Made by a program: the position numbers and the translations under genes. DNA of 64,000 nucleotides from JAVKDP01 sp040222185 (lineage in GTDB: Bacteria > Bacteroidota > Rhodothermia > Balneolales > Balneolaceae), in assembly GCA_040222185.1 (NCBI GenBank), contig JAVKDP010000026.1, positions 124,001 to 188,000 on the forward strand, read 5' to 3'. This document shows, piece by piece, positions 17,370 to 26,645 of the stretch. Every line of letters starts with the position of its first letter. Positions within the stretch are counted from its first letter, which is position 1. The notes below the pieces were generated by a model. That model was not told the origin of the DNA, searched no databases, and saw nothing but the letters and a program-made list of their open reading frames with translations.

Positions 17370-18461
17370 CTATTCTAAAGTTACGCTAAACAGTTCTTCT
17401 TTCTTATTTCTTCCTTTCAGTTCTATCTCTCCTTTAGAGCTATATTCATAGTTAGAGCGGGGTAATAATTCTTTAATTGCACCTGAGATCAGTAAGTCAG
17501 ATTGTAATTCCTTACAAAGACTTTGGATTCTAGCGGTAGTATTTAAGACATCCCCCGTAAATACGATTTCCTTTTTTAAGGCTCCAATTTCCCCAATAGT
17601 GACTTCACCGAAATGAACCCCTGCCTTGAATCCAATTTCAAAGCCAAACTCATTAAATAAAACTTCTTTTTGTTCATTGAGGTGATCGCGTATGTCAAAG
17701 AAGCATTTGATGCAGCTAGCCTGGCCAATGCCCTTGCCGGGTTCCCATGAAATCACGATTTCATCTCCTATGTACTGGTAGATTTCACCCAATGAATTGA
17801 TGATGGGGTCTGACATAATATTGTAATAGGTGTCCAGTAATTTGAAGTATTTTACGTGGCCCAGATTTTCGGCTATTGTAGTCGAAGATTTCATATCCAG
17901 GAACATAAAAATCCGCTTTTCAATTTTGGGTTGGTGGTATTTCCCGGAAAAAAAATTTAAAAAAACATGATGTCCTAAATTTTCACTTATAGCTGAATAT
18001 ATCAGACTAACCATAAGCTTTACAGACAAATGAAATAAGGTGGTAAGGAAAGAGATACTTATCAGGAATCTACCCAACTTTTGCCAGGCATCAGCTTCTA
18101 ACAAACTTATGCCTGTTTCGAGCGCAGACGCCACAGGAAAAAAGACGACTATAATGATAATAAATAAGCTAAGGTAGATTAAGAATTTGTAGAAGAATTT
18201 GGCACTCAGTGTTCGGTTTGAGAATTTCCTTTCTAAATAAACCACTTCTAAAACCCCTATGATAAGTCCAACCAGGATATTCGCGAGGCTGGCAAAAATC
18301 AACACCGGGATGGTGAAGGAAATACCAGTATCTGGATTGAAGTTTTGGTTACGAGTTACATCGAACACCGTTATATCAATTATCCACCCAATCAATAACC
18401 AGATAATCGCGAAGGGAATAATCCTTGAAATGTTTCTTTTCGCTTTTGGAGTTATTTTCAC
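17370..18461 (-). CDS. Membrane-anchored class III adenylate/guanylate cyclase
   Basis: A 363-residue protein. Four hydrophobic helices (about 14-32, 48-72, 88-108, 125-150) anchor a C-terminal cytoplasmic class III cyclase domain. The domain begins IFMFLDMKSSTTIAE (first metal-binding Asp about residue 187) and continues with YIGDEIVISW (second metal Asp) and GEVTIGEIG. VFTGDVLNTTARIQSL is the usual transition-state region, with Asn and Arg. It should make a cyclic nucleotide; cAMP is more likely, but base selection cannot be settled here. This layout is common in Bacteroidota. Not obviously in an operon: 40 bases separate it from the DUF6090 gene upstream. Confidence 0.9.
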   Translation of the reverse strand: MKITPKAKRNISRIIPFAIIWLLIGWIIDITVFDVTRNQNFNPDTGISFTIPVLIFASLANILVGLIIGVLEVVYLERKFSNRTLSAKFFYKFLIYLSLFIIIIVVFFPVASALETGISLLEADAWQKLGRFLISISFLTTLFHLSVKLMVSLIYSAISENLGHHVFLNFFSGKYHQPKIEKRIFMFLDMKSSTTIAENLGHVKYFKLLDTYYNIMSDPIINSLGEIYQYIGDEIVISWEPGKGIGQASCIKCFFDIRDHLNEQKEVLFNEFGFEIGFKAGVHFGEVTIGEIGALKKEIVFTGDVLNTTARIQSLCKELQSDLLISGAIKELLPRSNYEYSSKGEIELKGRNKKEELFSVTLE

Positions 18462-18501
18462 GCTGAGTTGATAATGTTAGGTTATTTGTAAGTACAGGTT
18501 G

Positions 18502-19152
18502 CTACTTACTTAGTCTTTCATTGATAAGATCAATAGACTTCTGGTAATCCTGCATCAGCAGGTATTGCCCACCAAAAAACTCTTCCTGAACTCTCCACAT
18601 TAAACGGATGACTTCTGAATACTCTGTTTCGGAATCGAAATCGAATAGTTTGTTGATAAGGGAAAAGCCGGTGTCATTCAGGATCTCTTGTTTGTTATAG
18701 GTCTGGGATAAGGTTTTCAGAAGCTCTACATCTAAAGAGCTTAATACATCACTATACTTGGAGGTTTCGAACATCGAGCCGCTTAAGTTGAGAGGGTTGG
18801 CTCCTGTCCAGCCGGGTAAACGTTCATCTGAGGGAACATCATAGAATTTCACTTTTCTGTCTTCTTTGGACATTGCTTTTGAAAGGCTGTCTAAGGATGC
18901 AAGGAACACTCGTCGGCGCGGCGCGGCTTCTTTAATGAGCTCAAGATTTACTACCAATTCATCATGTATGCTTAGAAGCACAGCATCCTGGTGGTTTTTT
19001 GCTTTTCGGGCCTCATTCCAGTTATTGATTTGCAGTGCTACCAGTATTCCAATGATCACAAGCGCTATCTCACCCAATGCATAAAACAAGTATTTCTTCA
19101 TACTATCACCCCCGATAATATTTCTGCGAATATGTTGAAAAATCTTAGGCAT
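18502..19152 (-). CDS. DUF6090 family membrane protein
   Basis: A 216-residue protein of the family that starts with an amphipathic FxxIRRN segment and then the very conserved stretch YALGEIALVIIGILVALQINNWNEA (single membrane helix, about residues 22-42), after which comes a helical extracytoplasmic domain. Known as DUF6090 in Bacteroidota; function not established. I keep the start at 19152 because the IFQHIRRNIIGGD leader is part of the family. It lies 8 bases after the symporter stop, so probably in the same operon as the symporter and the microprotein. Confidence 0.8.
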   Translation of the reverse strand: MPKIFQHIRRNIIGGDSMKKYLFYALGEIALVIIGILVALQINNWNEARKAKNHQDAVLLSIHDELVVNLELIKEAAPRRRVFLASLDSLSKAMSKEDRKVKFYDVPSDERLPGWTGANPLNLSGSMFETSKYSDVLSSLDVELLKTLSQTYNKQEILNDTGFSLINKLFDFDSETEYSEVIRLMWRVQEEFFGGQYLLMQDYQKSIDLINERLSK

Positions 19153-19160
19153 GTGTTAGT

Positions 19161-20891
19161 CTAATCCTTTTTTGGAAAAGCCATACTTACAACAACTCCG
19201 GCAACCACTACCACAAAGGCCCCAAGTGGATTCAGCCATAGAAACTCAATGGCTTTGAAGTATGATTCAGGAACCTGGGTCCATGGGAAAAAGAAGGAAT
19301 AATCCTGCGTAACAGAATTATAAAATAAGCGGTCGAAAGTAAATACGGCCAGCATACCTGAGGCCAACCCGGCCAAGGCGCCTGTGCCATTCGCTTTTTT
19401 AACCCACAGCATCAGTATAAATACACCCAGGATGGAGCCATAAAAATAACTGCCTATTTGGTTTACCAGTTCTATTATAGAACGTGTTTCGCCAAGCGCC
19501 AATGCGGAAAGAGTGGCAAATATTCCCCAGCCGAGTGTAGTCCAGCGGGAATACTTTAAATAGTGGAGTTCTCCGTGTTTATTGTTATCCAGGCGCTGGT
19601 ACCAGTCTACAATACTTACCGCGCTTAAGGCATTTAACTGGGAATCAATAGAGCTCATAGCAGCAGCAAAAATACCGGCTATAATAAGCCCGATTATCCC
19701 TATCGGAACGAAGTTCAGGATGAAGTAAGGAAAGATGTAGTTTGTATCGTTTACATCGGCGGTTAAAATCTCGGACTGTAAGTCTAATTCTGCTTGCCTT
19801 GCTTCATTGAAGGAAGCATCTGCCTCAACAAAAGCCTGTTGGTTGGCTTCTGATCGTTCTTCGCTAATTGCTATAGCGGCTTCCTGTCGCGCTATCTTCG
19901 CTTCAGAATACTGCTCATAGATTTGTTGTTCCCGCTGTAATTGTTCTTCAGTTTGGGCAACAGGATCGGAAGCCCGGAAGGAGATTGGGGCATCGTTAAA
20001 AATGAAGAATACATACAACATTACACCTAGTAACAGGATGAAGAACTGCATCGGTACTTTGGCATAAGCCGACATCAGCAGGGAATTGCGGGCTTCAGAA
20101 ACTGATGGTGTTGTTAAGTATCGTTGTACCTGGGTTTGGTCGGTTCCGAAATAAGAGAGCATCAAAAATAAAGCAGCAATTACTCCACTCCAGACATTAT
20201 ATCTTTCACTTAGGTCAAAACTAAGATCCAAAGCGGTGAGCTTATCCAGTGAGCCAGCTAAATACAGTGCATCACCAAAGCCAACTTCTTCAGGCAGATT
20301 GAAAATTATGAGAACAAAACAGAAAATGAGCCCGAACATCATGATAACCATCTGCTTCACATCTGTCGATATTACTCCAGCCATTCCTCCAATCATGGTA
20401 TAAATAGTGGCAATTACTCCAATGATGATAATCGTAATGCTGAGAGGAAGGTTGAGAAGCAAAGCCAAAACATAGGATGGTGCAGCGATTACCGTTCCTA
20501 AAGCGAGTCCACGGGAAACCAGGAAAAGTGCACTGGTGGTAAGCCGCGTTTTAAGTCCGAATCGTGCTTCCAGCACTTCATATGCCGTAAAGGCTTTCAT
20601 TTTACTAAAAAACGGAACCAGGAAAACACAAATCAGGATCATTGCAAAAGGTATCGCCAGGTACACCTGCACAAAGCGCATGTCTTCGGTATAAGCGATT
20701 CCGGTTGTTCCAATAAAGGTAATGGCTGAGGCCTGGGTAGCCATAATAGAAAGCCCGGCAGCCCACCAGGGCATACTGCGTCCTGCTAATAAATATTCTT
20801 CAATATTATTTGAGTCTTTACCTTTGCGTGTGCCATCCCAAACGGTATAGGCTAGGAAGGCTAGGAGAACAGTCCAATCTATCCAATGCAT
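19161..20891 (-). CDS. Sodium:solute symporter (SSS family)
   Basis: A 576-residue inner-membrane carrier with about 13 hydrophobic helices and SSS signatures near the N-terminus (EEYLLAGRSMPWWAAGLSIMATQASAITFIG) and in the middle (GTDQTQVQRYL, AAAMSSIDSQLNALS). It couples import of an organic solute to Na+; substrate not determinable. Unusual is a roughly 75-residue polar Glu/Ala/Gln-rich insert (about 300-378) predicted to be coiled coil between two helices. A 35-codon membrane microprotein gene lies 3 bases upstream, as small partner subunits do in some SSS operons. Confidence 0.88.
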   Translation of the reverse strand: MHWIDWTVLLAFLAYTVWDGTRKGKDSNNIEEYLLAGRSMPWWAAGLSIMATQASAITFIGTTGIAYTEDMRFVQVYLAIPFAMILICVFLVPFFSKMKAFTAYEVLEARFGLKTRLTTSALFLVSRGLALGTVIAAPSYVLALLLNLPLSITIIIIGVIATIYTMIGGMAGVISTDVKQMVIMMFGLIFCFVLIIFNLPEEVGFGDALYLAGSLDKLTALDLSFDLSERYNVWSGVIAALFLMLSYFGTDQTQVQRYLTTPSVSEARNSLLMSAYAKVPMQFFILLLGVMLYVFFIFNDAPISFRASDPVAQTEEQLQREQQIYEQYSEAKIARQEAAIAISEERSEANQQAFVEADASFNEARQAELDLQSEILTADVNDTNYIFPYFILNFVPIGIIGLIIAGIFAAAMSSIDSQLNALSAVSIVDWYQRLDNNKHGELHYLKYSRWTTLGWGIFATLSALALGETRSIIELVNQIGSYFYGSILGVFILMLWVKKANGTGALAGLASGMLAVFTFDRLFYNSVTQDYSFFFPWTQVPESYFKAIEFLWLNPLGAFVVVVAGVVVSMAFPKKD

Positions 20892-20894
20892 AAC

Positions 20895-21002
20895 TTAGGG
20901 TAAATTGAAGTACGCAGTGAAGAGGTAGAATGCGAGCACACAAAATAACCCCCAAACGAATACGGACAGATAGGTTTTATTCCAGTTGGTTTCTTTTTCC
21001 AT
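20895..21002 (-). CDS. 35-residue membrane microprotein upstream of the symporter
   Basis: A short frame, ATG at 21002 and TAA at 20895-20897. It codes for a polar N-terminus (MEKETNWNKTY), one membrane helix (LSVFVWGLFCVLAFYLF) and a short tail. The stop is 3 bases before the symporter ATG, suggesting translational coupling and a helper subunit role, as known for small subunits next to some SSS transporters. The sequence is not one I can name. Confidence 0.65.
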   Translation of the reverse strand: MEKETNWNKTYLSVFVWGLFCVLAFYLFTAYFNLP

Positions 21003-21131
21003 TGCTAAAATATACTCATGGATAAAGTCTCAAGAAAATCTGATTTATTTTTGATACAAACATTATGATTTAATACACAACAATTATTCTTACATTCTGT
21101 TTATACTCAAGTTATCATCAAACTAAAGTCT

Positions 21132-23480
21132 TTGAAAAAAACACTTTTACTAATTCTAGGGTGCCTGGTATCCAATACTATATTAGCTCAAAGTTTTACT
21201 ATAAGCGGATATGTTAAGGATAAGAGCACAGGAGAGGTCTTGATTGGCGCCAATATCTACAACGCAAAGAAAGAAAATGGAGCTGCATCCAACTCGTTTG
21301 GTTTTTTTAGTTACACAACCGAAGCGGATAGCGTAGAATTAATCATAAGCTATATTGGATATTCGGTTGAGCGAGTCACATTTTTATTAAAAGAAGACGT
21401 AGAGCTTAATATTGAGCTGGTTCCCGGAGGAGTATTAGAGGAAATTGTAGTTAGAGCCGGGGAAGAAAGGGTGGAAGAGGTTACTCAAATGAGCAGGGTA
21501 ACAATCCCTATACAGCAAATAAAATCTATGCCCAGGCTTTTGGGAGAAGTTGATGTATTAAAAGCATTACAAATGATACCAGGTGTCCAATCTGGTGCAG
21601 AGGGTTCCAGCGGACTTTATGTTCGTGGCGGTGGGCCAGATCAAAATTTGATACTTCTTGATGGAGTTCCGGTGTATAATGCATCTCACCTGTTTGGTTT
21701 TGTTTCCGTGTTTAATGCTGATGCGATCAACAATGTGGACTTGGTGAAAGGAGGATTTCCGGCTCGTTATGGTGGCCGGCTCTCTTCAGTAATCGATATT
21801 GCTTTAAAAGAAGGGAATACAGAAAAATTTAAAGGTGAAGGTTCCATTGGGTTGATCTCATCAAAACTTACCGTAGATGGCCCGATTTCAGATAAAACTA
21901 CATTCCTTATTTCCGGGAGGAGAACCTATATAGATATTTTAGCCCGGCCACTGATCAAAGCGGAATCCGATGGAGAAGAGACGGGTGGATATTATTTTTA
22001 CGATCTAAATACCAAAATCAATCATCGGTTTTCTGAAAAAGACAGGGTCTATCTTAGCGGGTATTTCGGGAAAGATGAAGCCTTTGCTGAAAGCAGAACA
22101 TCGGATAGTTTTTCTTCAAGAAATAACGAATATGAGGATGATTTTGGATTGGAATGGGGGAACTTCACAACAGCCTTAAGATGGAATCATATTTATACAC
22201 CAAGGCTATTTGGAAACGTAGCCCTTACCTACAGCAGGTACCAGTTTGATATCTCAGAACGAAGTTATACTAAGGAGACAACAGGAAGTGTAACCAAAAT
22301 AGATGAATCCAAAATCCGGTACTTTTCAGGGATAAACGATTTAGCCGGGAAAGTAGATTTTGAGTTTATTCCTTCTCCCGAGCATCATATCCGGTTTGGT
22401 TCAAGTGTTATTCGCCACAAGTTTAACCCTGGGGTATTAGCATTTAAATCAAATGTAGAATCGGATACAACACTTGGTGAACAGAGGACCAGGAGCGCAG
22501 AATTTTTTACGTATGCGGAAAATGATATGCAGCTACTGGAAAATTTAAGTTTGAATGTAGGAGCACACTTTTCGGGCTTTGCAGTAGAAGAGGAAATATA
22601 TACATCGTTTGAGCCAAGAGTATCATTTAACTATACCTTGCCTTCGAACCTGGCCATCAAAGGTTCTTATACCAAAATGACCCAGTATATTCATTTACTT
22701 ACAAACAGCGGGATAGGTTTACCCACTGACTTATGGGTTCCTTCAACTCCCAAAATAAAGCCTCAGGTATCCAACCAGTTTGCGGTTGGCCTGGCAAAAA
22801 ATCTGGATGTTATCGAGATGACACTTGAAGGGTATTACAAAAAGATGGAAAACCTGATCGAATATGAAGAAGGAGCTACATATTTATCAATTGAAGATAG
22901 CTGGGAGGATAAAGTAACCGTTGGTGAAGGCGAAAGTTATGGAGCAGAGTTATTCTTCCAAAAGAAATATGGGAAATGGAATGGATGGTTAGGATATACA
23001 TTGTCATGGAATTTTCGAAAATTCGATGATGTGAATTTTGGCAGGCGCTACCCATACAAATACGACCGAAGGCATGATGCTAACTTGGTGTTAGTATATA
23101 CCCCAAGAAAAGGAGTAGAGTATTCTTTAGGTTGGGTATATGGTACAGGCAATGCTGTTTCTCTCCCGGTCAGTATTTATCCGGGAGCATATCCTGACAG
23201 CAGATTTCAAAACGGTAGTGTGAACTATTACGATGGTAGAAACGGATTCAGAATGCGGGCCTATCACCGTCTTGATCTTAGTGCAAGCTGGACCAAGCCA
23301 AAACGTTGGGGTGAGCGTACCTGGAGTGTAGGATTATATAACGCATATAGCAGGCGAAACCCGTTTTTTGTGGATATACAAACCGATTATAATTTTAATG
23401 ATGGGACGGAAGAGAAGAAGTTAGTGCAATATAGCCTGTTTCCTATAATTCCATCAATCATGTACAGTTTCAAATTCTAA
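21132..23480 (+). CDS. TonB-dependent receptor with carboxypeptidase-like N-terminal domain
   Basis: A 782-residue outer-membrane receptor, TTG start, with a signal peptide ending ILAQ (about residue 20). A CarboxypepD_reg-like domain (FTISGYVKDKSTGEVLIGANIY) occupies about 21-105, the plug about 120-230 (PRLLGEVDVLKALQMIPGV, GLYVRGGGPDQNLILLDGVP), and a 22-strand barrel the rest, ending in SIMYSFKF with terminal Phe. Import through the barrel needs TonB/ExbBD from elsewhere. The DUF4249 gene 4 bases downstream is the usual partner; the pair is a known Bacteroidota arrangement with unknown substrate. Confidence 0.92.
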   Translation: MKKTLLLILGCLVSNTILAQSFTISGYVKDKSTGEVLIGANIYNAKKENGAASNSFGFFSYTTEADSVELIISYIGYSVERVTFLLKEDVELNIELVPGGVLEEIVVRAGEERVEEVTQMSRVTIPIQQIKSMPRLLGEVDVLKALQMIPGVQSGAEGSSGLYVRGGGPDQNLILLDGVPVYNASHLFGFVSVFNADAINNVDLVKGGFPARYGGRLSSVIDIALKEGNTEKFKGEGSIGLISSKLTVDGPISDKTTFLISGRRTYIDILARPLIKAESDGEETGGYYFYDLNTKINHRFSEKDRVYLSGYFGKDEAFAESRTSDSFSSRNNEYEDDFGLEWGNFTTALRWNHIYTPRLFGNVALTYSRYQFDISERSYTKETTGSVTKIDESKIRYFSGINDLAGKVDFEFIPSPEHHIRFGSSVIRHKFNPGVLAFKSNVESDTTLGEQRTRSAEFFTYAENDMQLLENLSLNVGAHFSGFAVEEEIYTSFEPRVSFNYTLPSNLAIKGSYTKMTQYIHLLTNSGIGLPTDLWVPSTPKIKPQVSNQFAVGLAKNLDVIEMTLEGYYKKMENLIEYEEGATYLSIEDSWEDKVTVGEGESYGAELFFQKKYGKWNGWLGYTLSWNFRKFDDVNFGRRYPYKYDRRHDANLVLVYTPRKGVEYSLGWVYGTGNAVSLPVSIYPGAYPDSRFQNGSVNYYDGRNGFRMRAYHRLDLSASWTKPKRWGERTWSVGLYNAYSRRNPFFVDIQTDYNFNDGTEEKKLVQYSLFPIIPSIMYSFKF

Positions 23481-23484
23481 TAGC

Positions 23485-24369
23485 ATGAAAAAGCTTGTAT
23501 TACTTTTACTTTTTTATTCTGCCTGCGAAACAATCGTAGATATTGATATACCAAAAGAAGACACCCGATTGGTTCTGAATGGATTCTTTAATCCTGATAG
23601 CATCCTTTCTGTTGCATTGTATGAAAGCCTGCATGTTTTAGACGACAGTGAGTTTAAAGTTGTTGAGGACGCTACGGTTTCTATTTTTGATGGAGATGGA
23701 GTGAAACTGGCAGACCTGGTAGACGAGGGCTCGGGAAGATATTCATCGGCATTCCATCCAGAAGTTGGAACACAGTATAGAATTGAGGCTTCGAAAACGG
23801 GGTATCAGGCTATAGAAGCATCAGATATAATTCCTGCAGATTCGGCAAGAGTACCGACTATCCAGATAGTAAAGACCGGAGAGGAAGGGTCGGGAGAATA
23901 TGAAATTACATTTACTATTCAGGACTACGCCAAAGAAGACTTTTATGAAGTCCAGTTAATGCAACGTACATATTATGAGTTTGATGGAATGGCTTATGAT
24001 CTTGTGATTAATCACTATATGGAATCAGAGGATGTGGTGTTTGATGATTTTACCTCCTCAGGAATAGCATTACTTTTCAATGATGTACTGTTCAACTCAG
24101 GAGAATCCAAAATAACCGTAACTGCATTTCTGAATAGTTACATTTCTTGTGATGAGAACCCAGAATGTATAAGTGAAGAGTATTCTTTAATACTAAGAAA
24201 AGTGAGTGCATCCTATTTCAATTATAACAGAACATTAAGATTACAACAAGATCTTGAGGGAAACCCATTTGCGGAACCTGTTTCTGTTTATAATAACGTT
24301 ACAAATGGTTTTGGAATATTTGCAGGATTTAGAAATAGTGCTTTCCCATTTCATCTTCCAGAAGACTAA
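23485..24369 (+). CDS. DUF4249 lipoprotein, partner of the TonB receptor
   Basis: A 294-residue protein with a short lipoprotein signal (LLLFYSAC, Cys about residue 14). ETIVDIDIPKEDTRLVLNGFF and the following beta-sandwich (DATVSIFDGDGVKLADL) are characteristic of DUF4249 proteins, which sit beside TonB receptors and are thought to act as surface-exposed partners, similar in role to SusD; this is inference from context. It starts 4 bases after the receptor and overlaps the convergent WbqC gene by 4 bases at the stop codons. Confidence 0.85.
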   Translation: MKKLVLLLLFYSACETIVDIDIPKEDTRLVLNGFFNPDSILSVALYESLHVLDDSEFKVVEDATVSIFDGDGVKLADLVDEGSGRYSSAFHPEVGTQYRIEASKTGYQAIEASDIIPADSARVPTIQIVKTGEEGSGEYEITFTIQDYAKEDFYEVQLMQRTYYEFDGMAYDLVINHYMESEDVVFDDFTSSGIALLFNDVLFNSGESKITVTAFLNSYISCDENPECISEEYSLILRKVSASYFNYNRTLRLQQDLEGNPFAEPVSVYNNVTNGFGIFAGFRNSAFPFHLPED

Positions 24370-25028
24370 ATCAATTGCTCCAGCACTTTAAAACTCTCTT
24401 TTCCGCGATTCAATAGTAAATCCAAAACCGAACATCCAGGTTCAAACCCAGGGTAACTTTGTGTGTACACCGGATGCTTTTTAAGAGCAATGACTGAACT
24501 AGAGCTTTGCCTCTGGTAATTTTTTGATTGATGCTCCAGGTATAACAGGTCAGAACCCAGATTCTTGACACACTCATCAGGATATGTGCTGTACTCATCA
24601 ATAGCTGATGCCAATTCGAACTTAATTTCAATTTCCAGGAACTGCATCATCCTTTTGAAGAAGAAGAGGTTGAAATCGAGTAGAGATTCAAACTCCGTTA
24701 TGCTTTTAATATCCGCTTTTAGCTCATCCTCTAAATAATCGAAGTACGTCGCGTTTTGATAGTTATGCGCTATAGCATTCCAGAACGGCTCGAACCAACG
24801 CTGGCTATGATTCAGACGTACATCTTTGATCGCTTTTTTCCGGTCTTCACCTAACACAGGAAGATTAATCCATTGAGTTCCTGTTTCTGAACGTATTTCA
24901 GCACGGTGTGTTCGCCCTTTTCGAGACCATTTCTCGACATCCTGAAGAATCACACGATCAGCCTTTAGCATAGAAGTCAGGTCGTAAAGATTCGGTGCAA
25001 ATTGTGGAGTGAGAATTGCTAAGATCAA
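24366..25028 (-). CDS. WbqC family protein
   Basis: A 220-residue protein, taking the TTG at 25028 as start (LAILTPQFAPNLYDLTSML is the conserved N-terminus of the family); an upstream TTG at 25070 would add 14 residues that lie inside an inverted repeat. Family features are LQDVEKWSRKGRTHRAEIR and WINLPVLGE, followed by NHSQRWFEPFWNAIAHNYQNATYFDY. WbqC-like proteins are found with O-antigen/sugar biosynthesis genes; enzymatic role unproven. Divergent from gltX and convergent with the DUF4249 gene. Confidence 0.82.
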   Translation of the reverse strand: MILAILTPQFAPNLYDLTSMLKADRVILQDVEKWSRKGRTHRAEIRSETGTQWINLPVLGEDRKKAIKDVRLNHSQRWFEPFWNAIAHNYQNATYFDYLEDELKADIKSITEFESLLDFNLFFFKRMMQFLEIEIKFELASAIDEYSTYPDECVKNLGSDLLYLEHQSKNYQRQSSSSVIALKKHPVYTQSYPGFEPGCSVLDLLLNRGKESFKVLEQLI

Positions 25029-25101
25029 TTTTGAATGCCGGATTATGATTTTTGGATTGTAACATACCAAAAATCATAATCCAAAATTCAGCATTCAAAA
25101 T
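25028..25101. repeat. Long imperfect inverted repeat between wbqC-like and gltX
   Basis: Left arm ATTTTGAATGC + GGATTATGATTTTTGG, loop of 11 bases, right arm CCAAAAATCATAATCC + GCATTCAAAAT. The 16-base inner arms pair perfectly, the 11-base outer parts also pair perfectly, and a small internal asymmetry (2 versus 8 bases) lies between them. It fills the space between two divergent genes. Confidence 0.75.
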
Positions 25102-25152
25102 TTCTTATCTTCGAAGCCCTTTTAAGACGAATTGAAATTAGATACAAATTAC

Positions 25153-26634
25153 ATGAGCGTTCGCGTACGTTTTGCACCATCCCCGACGGGATTTTTACAC
25201 ATTGGCGGTCTCCGCACAGCATTATATAATTATCTTTTTGCACGGCACCATGGTGGAACTTTTGTGCTAAGAATCGAAGATACTGATCAAACAAGATACG
25301 TTGAAGGTGCTGAACAGGATATCATCAATTCCCTGGAATGGGCTGGAATGACTATTGAAGAGGGTCCTAACAAACCTGCTGGATTTGGTCCATATCGTCA
25401 AAGCGAGCGAAAGGAAATGTATCTCGGATATGCGAAGCAATTGATAGAAAGCGGTAATGCATATTATGCCTTCGATACTCCTGATGAGATTAATGAAATG
25501 CGTGAGCGGTTAAAAGCCTCAGGAAATCCATCTCCGAGCTACGATTCCATTACACGCCAGTCAATGAAAAATAGCCTGACCTTACCTCAGGATGAAGTTG
25601 AGAAAAGACTGGCTAACGGTGATGATTATGTTGTGCGTTTAAAAGTACCGCGCAGGGAAACAGTAAAGTTTGAAGATTTAATTCGTGGGATCGTTTCATT
25701 TGAAACCGCCGGGTTAGATGACCAGGTGCTGATGAAATCTGATGGCATGCCAACCTATCACCTTGCAAATGTAGTGGATGATCACACGATGGAAATTAGC
25801 CATGTAATCAGGGGAGAGGAATGGTTGAGCTCAGCGCCTAAGCACATGCTACTATACAAAGCTTTTGGCTGGGAGCCACCAACGATGGCTCATTTACCTT
25901 TGATTATGAGTCCAAGTGGCGGAAAATTATCCAAGCGCAAAGCAGAAACTGAAGGGATTCCAATTAACACCAAGGATTATATAGTTGGGAATTATGAACC
26001 AGAAGCATTGGTAAACTTCCTGGCTTATATGGGTTGGAGTCCCGGAGATGATTCCGAAATTCATGATCTGAAAGAGCTTTGTGAATTATTTACACTCGAC
26101 CGGGTGAGTAAAGGCGGTGCTGTTTTCAATCACAAGAAATTGATGTGGTATAATGAGCATTATATTCGTGAAACGCCTGTTTCTGATCTGCTTCCAAGAG
26201 TAAAAGAACTTGCTGAGAAAGAAGGTTTCGATACAAGAGATGAAGCTTATTTGACTACCGTTGTTGGGTTGCTTCATGAGCGTGTATCCAAAATTGATGA
26301 GTTTGTAGCAATGGGTTCATTCTTTTTTGAAGCTCCCAAAGAATATGATGCTAATGCCCTAAAAAAATGGAAAGATGATAGTTCCGGATTAGTTTCGAAG
26401 TATCAGGCTAAAGTAGAAGCACTATCAGATAGCGAATTTATTGCTGCTACCATTAAGGCAAAGCTCGAAGAAACAGTTGCAGAAAATGAAGTAGGTTTCG
26501 GAAAGCTAATGATGCCTCTTCGTATTGCAACTACAGGTCAGGGATTTGGCCCTGATTTATTTGCTTCCTTAGAACTTCTTGGAAAACAGGAAGTGATGGA
26601 TAGAATCGAAACGGCCCTTGAGAAGTTAGGATAG
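25153..26634 (+). CDS. gltX: Glutamyl-tRNA synthetase
   Basis: Charges tRNA-Glu with glutamate in the cytoplasm, 493 residues. I start at ATG 25153 because MSVRVRFAPSPTGFLHIGG is the conserved N-terminus; a TTG at 25132 adds 7 residues without support. It is a class I synthetase: the HIGH-type motif is HIGG (residues 16-19) and KMSKS is KLSKR (about 258-262). The C-terminal helical anticodon-binding domain is complete. Single discriminating GluRS/GlnRS function (whether tRNA-Gln is also charged) cannot be told. Convergent with nhaC, 11 bases apart. Confidence 0.97.
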   Translation: MSVRVRFAPSPTGFLHIGGLRTALYNYLFARHHGGTFVLRIEDTDQTRYVEGAEQDIINSLEWAGMTIEEGPNKPAGFGPYRQSERKEMYLGYAKQLIESGNAYYAFDTPDEINEMRERLKASGNPSPSYDSITRQSMKNSLTLPQDEVEKRLANGDDYVVRLKVPRRETVKFEDLIRGIVSFETAGLDDQVLMKSDGMPTYHLANVVDDHTMEISHVIRGEEWLSSAPKHMLLYKAFGWEPPTMAHLPLIMSPSGGKLSKRKAETEGIPINTKDYIVGNYEPEALVNFLAYMGWSPGDDSEIHDLKELCELFTLDRVSKGGAVFNHKKLMWYNEHYIRETPVSDLLPRVKELAEKEGFDTRDEAYLTTVVGLLHERVSKIDEFVAMGSFFFEAPKEYDANALKKWKDDSSGLVSKYQAKVEALSDSEFIAATIKAKLEETVAENEVGFGKLMMPLRIATTGQGFGPDLFASLELLGKQEVMDRIETALEKLG

Positions 26635-26645
26635 CTGAAAAGTGA

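Noticed and set aside
17254..17451. 65-codon plus-strand frame in the 17 kb gap
   Set aside because: Overlaps the cyclase end and has no signal of coding or family.
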